DNA of 64,000 nucleotides. It comes from Clytia hemisphaerica (lineage: Eukaryota; Cnidaria; Hydrozoa; Leptothecata; Clytiidae). Location: the NCBI GenBank assembly GCA_902728285.1, contig CACVBU010000635.1, positions 310,001-374,000 of the forward strand, given 5' to 3'. Every line of letters begins with the position of its first letter. The first letter of the stretch is position 1. Shown one piece after another: positions 63,292-64,000 of the stretch. The position numbers were made by a program, and so were the translations under genes. The notes under the pieces were generated by a model. The model had not been told where the DNA came from. It saw only the letters and a list, made by a program, of their open reading frames with translations, and ran no database searches.

Positions 63292-64000
63292 TTTCTTAAA
63301 TTACAAATTAGAAATATTTTATTTCTAGAAATATTTTATTTCTTAAAATACAGTAAGCCAGATATTCTTAATGATAAATGATTGCTTTTTTATATGTACC
63401 CTGTGATTCTTATGCAATTTGTTTGAACAATAGAAAGATTCGAATTATAGAAAGTATTTTTTTAAGGGNAAACCAGCTGCGCTGGAAGGTCAGCCAACAG
63501 TTTAATGTTTATTAATAGATGCACGGGAATAAAGATTAGATTAAAAGTGTTAATAATAGTGCGAGGTTGAGTATAAAAATCAACGCGACAAACGGGCTTT
63601 GATCTTCGATCACGGGATCTTCAACTAATCAATCATATGCGACAGGTATCGTTTTCAACACTCAAATGATGAATTCCACTCCATGTCCAGGTCATTTTTC
63701 GAACCACTGACACATTTATTATTATTGGCCGACACATAGACCGCTTTTAAAACTTTATTCGGCATCTCTAAAAAACTTCGAAGGGCGAGAAGTATGACTT
63801 TACAGTATTAATTTTTACTCGAATTAATTTTACACAATATGTACCTTATATATTGACTTATTATATCGTTGCAAATATTTTATATAAACATTCTATATAT
63901 CTTGTATGTTTGTAAGAATTTTATAAGAACAATATATGAGGCTCAAAAATTAAATACGCCAGGTTTTCAACAATTTATGGATCAGATTAATAAAATATGG
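63292..64000. other. Flank of the foldback element; one ambiguous base
   Basis: AT-rich, no gene seen. ATTTCTTAAATT/GAAATATTTTATTTC palindromic phrases continue to about 63350. A single N at 63469 separates AAGGG and AAACCAGCTG, which may mark an assembly join or low-quality base. Confidence 0.6.

Noticed and set aside
63469..63469. Start of a new element at AAACCAGCTGCGCTGG
   Set aside because: The change in sequence coincides with an ambiguous base; no repeat structure supports an element there.

Overview
This is eukaryotic, AT-rich DNA with spliced genes, long introns and very dense mobile DNA. There are no bacterial-style operons, no tRNA or rRNA genes that I could see, and most coding exons are short with GT/AG borders. 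The protein families (a zinc-finger tyrosine-recombinase-like protein, a reverse transcriptase with a downstream Cys/His cluster, a PHD plus coiled-coil ORF1-type protein, and a Cys-rich transposon C-terminal domain) resemble families I associate with early-branching animals, above all cnidarians. That assignment is inference and no species is claimed.

Layout. (1) 0.3-21.9 kb, + strand: one large gene of about 11-13 exons encoding a tyrosine recombinase/integrase-like protein. It has an acidic N-terminus, two C2H2/C2HC-like zinc fingers, a catalytic-type domain, an acidic linker, an isolated exon with a PKKRKV nuclear-localisation motif, and a C-terminal CxxC domain. Splice phases fit through the whole chain. 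Its introns and 3' UTR hold many short inverted-repeat elements (MITEs), several with readable target duplications (TTAA, TA, or 6-8 bp). (2) 22-38.9 kb: no intact gene. It holds MITEs, hairpins, minisatellites, a degraded reverse-transcriptase retroelement split by a MITE (27.6-30.3 kb), a remnant of a Tc1/mariner-like helix-turn-helix, and a cluster of an unusual TTATGTCCGC motif. (3) 38.97-63.29 kb: a roughly 24.3-kb foldback structure. About 34 tandem 367-bp units on the left (12.5 kb) face about 17 units in opposite orientation on the right (7.5 kb including a 1.2-kb insert). Both ends carry the same unique sequence of about 220 bp, nearly identical. The 4.1-kb centre contains the last two exons of a transposon-type Cys-rich protein plus three MITEs and another repeat. 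The right arm is interrupted by a broken ORF1-type gene with PHD and coiled-coil domains. (4) 63.3-64 kb: unremarkable AT-rich DNA with one ambiguous base.

How it fits together: the best candidate for something new is the 24-kb foldback element. Each arm unit carries a long internal hairpin and a TGACGTCA-type palindrome, and the left arm is zoned into an outer higher-order domain and an inner homogeneous domain whose sequence type matches the right arm. The recombinase-like gene is the best-supported gene. Whether it is a host gene or part of a Crypton-like mobile unit cannot be settled from this window. All gene calls come from reading frames and splice signals by eye; no alignment or database search was run.
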